A stretch of 64,000 nt of DNA, taken from assembly GCA_038380795.1 (NCBI GenBank), contig CM076270.1, forward strand, positions 23,886,001 to 23,950,000, in the 5' to 3' direction. A program made the translations under genes and the position numbers. The notes beneath the pieces were generated by a model that saw only the letters and a list, made by a program, of their open reading frames with translations, made no database searches and was not told the origin of the DNA. Shown piece by piece: positions 61,011-64,000 of this stretch. Position 1 is the first letter of the stretch, and each line of letters starts with the position of its first letter. The DNA is from Pyrocephalus nanus. Its lineage: Eukaryota > Chordata > Aves > Passeriformes > Tyrannidae.

Positions 61011-63284
61011 AACAAAATCTGTTTTAGAAAGATGCAGAGTTTATTTCTCATCTTTTTCTTTCTCCTGTAGCATAAGGTGTTTCAGGTGCACAAGTTTTGG
61101 TAGCTAAACTATTAGAAACAGATTTTTTTTTTCCCTGAATTCTGTGTACTTGCACCTGGCACAGACTAGAGGAGGCTTTCTGGAGCAAAAAGGAGGTACC
61201 AAAATCAATTGGGAACAGGGAGAATCCTGACTGCAGTGGAAAGTCAATCACTTCAGATCCAATTAACTTCTTTATTACTTTCATCTTGTAGCTGTTTATA
61301 AGTGGAGGATTGATAAATGTCAGTGTTCTGGGTCAAGTGAGACTAAAGATGGTTTGCCACAGGAATATTTTATCTGCAGAATCAATTGTATATTTCATTT
61401 AATGGCTAAAAACCCTCAGGGCAGAAAATCACTTAGCATTTCAGGTACTTTTCAATAATTAATTTTTATTTCAGCTTTTATAATAGTCCCATCAGTGATT
61501 ATCAAAGGCTTGAGCCAAGCAGCAGGAGAGCTAAAGGAGCACACCCACTGGACTTTATTTGGTAAGCACGTTATGATGCAATGCCCTTTCTCAGGATCCA
61601 TTTTCTAAATACCATTCTCATACCTCTTGTTCTTTGCTTTGTTTCCTGGGCTCTGGAACAGCTGTTTGCTCACCTGATAGTCTCTAAAGAGCAATTAAGG
61701 ATCTGCATCCTTAACTGGATGCCTGGTTTTTTTGTCCTGTAGAAAAGAGCATCTTCTGCTCCTCCTCACTCTGGATTTCTCCCTTGCTTTTATATTTTTG
61801 TTTCCAGCTTGGCTTTTCCTCAAAGAAGAGCGTGAAGGAGGCAGCCTCTGGTAACAAATATTTTGTAAAACATGCAAATTAATGTAGAAGAGTTAAAATG
61901 AGGCTGACTGTGCAGTGTATTTTTCTTTAGGTCACGCTGCAGTGACAAGGAACAGTCAGAGTGTGCCATTGCTGTGTGAGCTGTGTCTGTGCAGCCTTTG
62001 GGGTGAAGTGGGGGACAGGGGAATGTAAATGCTGATCCTGGGGTTTGGGAAGCAGCCTTCAGATGAATCCTTGTGAGGTGCAGAACCTCCCAGTGATTTC
62101 TGTGCTTGAGAGGAAGAGGGAGCCCGTGATGGATTGAGACCCCTGGGTCTGGGAGTGCCCAGCCCCTCGGGAGGGAGGAGGAGGCAGGAGTGGGGTCCTG
62201 TCCTCTCCTGCCCTGCCCTGGGGCTGACAGGAGAGGTAAATACTCACTCTGGTGTGCAGCCAAAGCAGAGGAGGTGGGTGTAGTTGCTCCAGCAGTTCTA
62301 GAGCAGCTGAGACCCCCCTGCCACCTGAAACAGGCCCATGGTGGGGTGGGGTCACCTCGGCAGGGAATGTCCCTGCTGTGTTCCCAAACACGTGCCAGAG
62401 CTGCCTCTGTGACCCCTTCAGGCAGATTGCTTGTGGGGTTTTCCTCCACAGGCATGTCCAGAGCTCTAGTGCAATTACTGCTTTTAATAAATGAAAATTA
62501 AAAGCACGGTTGTATTGCAGATGGATTAGGGTCTGACCTTGGTATCTAGTTTTTAGATGGGTGGCTTGCTGCACTTTGATACAGCTGTGTGAGGAGTTTG
62601 GGGAAGGACATTTCCCACCTCTTGTGGGTCTGCACTGAACATTCAGTGTAAATTCTCGAGGCAGCAGCAGAGGGATAACCTCGATGGGAATTTTACAGTT
62701 ATTGTCTCTTAAAATCAACTGCTCAACATCATGAGATTTAATCAAATTACACACCTGATATTGTCAGTCAAACCCCAACAATTGTATCAGAGTTTACTTT
62801 TCCGAATAAAGCTGTTGAATTCAGGTATTTTATTAAAAAAGCTCATAGTAATATTTTAAAATTTCTTTTTGCTCTCACTGCTGCATGAGCTGTTGCAAGA
62901 CTTTCAGTTCTTTACTGGTTTGTGCCTGTGCTGTAGCTGCTGCTCCTCAGTTCAGCCACTCTTGTAAGAATCGTAACTCAAATGCAAATTTAATTTTGGC
63001 CACGTCTCTTTCCCATGGAGGATGCAGAAGTCATAAACTATTGCATACTATTTTTTTCCTCCACCTGCTTCTGCCAGCACAGTCAGTTTTCATGGGTGAG
63101 CCCCTGCCATTTGTCACTTCTGATGTCTAAGCTTGTGCTGGGGTGTTCTGTGCATAACTGTCAGAAGCTGTAAAGTTTTCTGTTTGTGGTTATTTAGAGG
63201 GGAAATGGTAGTTTCACATGGCCTTTTTTGTCTTACTTGCTTTGGGGTTTGTATTTTATGCAGAAATTTTTCCAAGTGACACGG

Positions 63285-63301
63285 CGACAATAAAATTGTC
63301 G
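63285..63301. repeat. Short perfect inverted repeat with AATAAA in its centre
   Basis: Seven-base arms cgacaat and attgtcg flank aaa. The central bases form the hexamer AATAAA at 63290-63295. Small enough to occur by chance. Confidence 0.8.
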
Positions 63302-64000
63302 GTTTGCTGATATCCAGAAATGGTTTTATTTTTGCCCTGGACGAGAGCAGTGTTTGTGCCTGTCGTGCACAAGCTGTTTCTTGGCCTCATCAGCTCTTGT
63401 GCTGGTTGATGCTGGTCCTGCCTGTGCTGTTGAACTGCAGTGGCTGCTGCTGTTCCTCTGTCAGCAGTGACCTCTGTGCTCCTCAAGCTCCTTAACGAGC
63501 CATGGGCTGCTGGCTGTGGGGTTGTCTGTATAATTCTCTCCTGAACAAAGCAAACTCCCTCTTGGAACTGCTGCTCAGATTCAGAGATGATGAGCAGCTT
63601 TCCAGTGCTCCCAGTGGTTTGGGGGAGGTGCAGGTGAGGGAGGCAGAGCCCGTGCTGTGCTGGGAAGCTGTTGCTGTGCCTGAGCCCGAGTTGCACCTCG
63701 GTGCTGCTGGGTCCTGTTCCTGCCTTCCCTCTGCCTCTGCTTCTGACTGTTCTGTCCTCTCTGCTGCCTGGTTTGACAGCTTTCCTGCTGGAAGGGAGGG
63801 CAGTTTAAACCTATCAGTCAGAGCCAGGAGGAGCCAGTGCCTCCCAGATAATTTAGGTTCTGCAAGATCTGTGAAAGAGCAAAAAGAGGGAAGAGACCTC
63901 AGATGCCCCCCAGGATGGGAAAGGCTGGTGTTGTTGGAGCCCAGAGTATTCCTTTGGGATAGATCCCTAACAATCTTCACTTGGAGCTCAGAGTTCAGAA

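Larger units (their letters stand above)
60291..64000. other. Region downstream of U2SURP, no gene seen
   Basis: No supported exon, and no sign of CHST2, the next gene in mammals. Further AATAAA hexamers occur at about 62484, 62804 and 63290, the last in the loop of a short perfect inverted repeat (63285-63301). Some of this may be transcribed as extended 3' UTR or a separate non-coding RNA, but I cannot support either. Confidence 0.55.

Noticed and set aside
60300..64000. CHST2 or another gene downstream of U2SURP
   Set aside because: No sulfotransferase-like frame and no exon with supporting splice sites; open frames here are short and on both strands.

Overview
The window is a piece of a vertebrate nuclear genome, most likely a bird. 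The evidence is a spliced gene with short introns, AATAAA polyadenylation signals, CpG-island promoters, and CR1 retrotransposon 3' ends (the dominant avian repeat) against otherwise sparse repeats. Crocodilians and turtles also carry CR1, so 'bird' is an inference helped by the compact layout. No bacterial, phage or CRISPR features are present. Comparisons with human PAQR9 and U2SURP below are from memory, not from a database search.

Layout: 1-14.6 kb is non-coding. It holds a degraded MIR-like SINE relic (10.62-10.92 kb) and little else I can name. PAQR9, a single-exon seven-pass membrane receptor gene, lies on the minus strand at 15386-16609 inside a CpG island. Just upstream of PAQR9 is a roughly 130-base element present twice in direct orientation (17275-17403 and 18128-18256), and both copies keep the same bZIP-type motifs. 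From 18.3 to 24.5 kb is intergenic DNA with a CR1 fragment and small tandem duplications.

U2SURP (SR140), a U2 snRNP-associated splicing protein, starts in a second CpG island at 24667 and runs on the plus strand to the stop at 59911. I could place 27 coding exons whose phases all join, giving 2955 nt and 984 residues in the order RRM, SURP, CID-like helical domain, acidic LDG-repeat region, cwf21-type segment and RS tail. A canonical polyadenylation signal follows at 60268. The rest, to 64000, is non-coding as far as I can see.

The two genes are divergent (head to head, about 8 kb between start codons), the same neighbour pair as in mammals. They are functionally unrelated: one is a membrane progestin/adipoQ-family receptor, the other a nuclear splicing factor. 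The most unusual items are: a near-perfect 74-base palindrome in U2SURP intron 25 built from sequence like the RS-coding part of the next exon; a possible stop-containing (poison) exon around it; a GC-AG intron; an apparently missing 44-residue N-terminal exon; and the duplicated element upstream of PAQR9.
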